DNA of 64,000 bases, from contig NZ_CP014943.1 in assembly GCF_002077175.1 (NCBI RefSeq), positions 2,108,001 through 2,172,000 of the forward strand, read 5' to 3'. Below are positions 63,897-64,000 of the stretch, piece after piece (position 1 is the first letter of the stretch; each line of letters begins with the position of its first letter). Under the pieces are notes generated by a model. The model was not told the DNA's origin. It searched no databases and worked only from the letters and a program-made list of their open reading frames with translations. The DNA is from Colwellia sp. PAMC 21821. GTDB lineage: Bacteria; Pseudomonadota; Gammaproteobacteria; Enterobacterales; Alteromonadaceae. A program made the translations under genes and the position numbers.

Positions 63897-64000
63897 CTAA
63901 TAAGTAGATTGACGGCTGTCTTGCATGGTTTTTATCACTTTAAAGGCATCTTTTAAGTGTTCACGCTCGAGTTTTGAAATATCTTTTGGTGATAAGTAGT
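63897..64000 (-). CDS. DUF294/CBS-domain nucleotidyltransferase-like protein, C-terminal end, cut by window edge
   Basis: Reverse-strand reading ends YLSPKDISKLEREHLKDAFKVIKTMQDSRQSTY then TAG at 63897-63899. The LSPxE/DRxHLKDAFKVIKxxQ ending is typical of DUF294 proteins with cyclic-nucleotide/CBS domains. The gap to the exonuclease is 15 nt in the same direction, so the two are probably an operon. Only about 34 residues are visible. Confidence 0.7.
   Translation of the reverse strand, partial: YLSPKDISKLEREHLKDAFKVIKTMQDSRQSTY

Overview
The window reads as a chromosome segment of a low-GC marine gammaproteobacterium of the order Alteromonadales, most likely Colwelliaceae (Colwellia/Thalassotalea-like). 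This is inferred from gene content, protein style, frequent TTG/GTG starts and a MITE-like repeat of a kind I associate with Colwellia; no rRNA or tRNA is present to confirm it. No CRISPR array was seen.

Left chromosomal part (1-35345). It opens with a cut alpha/beta hydrolase, a secreted endonuclease/exonuclease/phosphatase protein and a coupled PepSY pair. A peroxide-defence block follows: ahpC, ahpF and oxyR, preceded by two near-identical ~125-bp units that look like tandem Hfq-type small RNAs. Next come a cupin protein and lexA with two SOS boxes. A complete aa3-type cytochrome c oxidase locus occupies 9950-18951 (coxB with two fused cytochrome c domains, coxA, ctaG, coxC, SURF1, a thioredoxin-like membrane protein, ctaA, ctaB, sco), with an FNR-like box upstream. 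After a folded repeat and a MITE-like element lie a polysaccharide deacetylase, a MATE transporter, nfuA, an M14 peptidase, comF/bioH, a SprA-type metalloprotease pair, pyrE-rph, a thioredoxin/GMC oxidoreductase operon, a prolyl-4-hydroxylase-like protein and yicC.

Genomic island (about 35340-59039). A tyrosine integrase sits directly downstream of yicC, a site known to be used by mobilizable Vibrio islands. Both ends carry paired GGTGGGC repeats with the same 12-bp spacing, and the right end carries a diverged copy of the yicC 3' end. The left part holds mobility genes: integrase, a DUF6387-like protein, two AlpA-like regulators and a YagK/YfjJ (inovirus Gp2) HUH protein, followed by a GATC-phased palindrome. 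The rest is a defence block: Fic AMPylase, HsdM, HsdS, a membrane protein plus DUF4145 protein, RhuM, an exported protein/HExxH protease-like/membrane cassette, a GmrSD-like type IV restriction protein and HsdR. It ends in a retron: PRTase-like effector, winged-helix protein, an msr-msd RNA with 14-18 bp a1/a2 pairing, and reverse transcriptase. The retron, which I think resembles type III retrons, is the most interesting system in the window.

Right chromosomal part (59040-64000). A decayed zone holds a HipB-like regulator with operators, a truncated hipA, a small hydrolase and a frameshifted dcm methyltransferase remnant. Core genes then resume: a J-domain protein, an RRM RNA-binding protein, a DEDDh exonuclease and the end of a DUF294/CBS protein.
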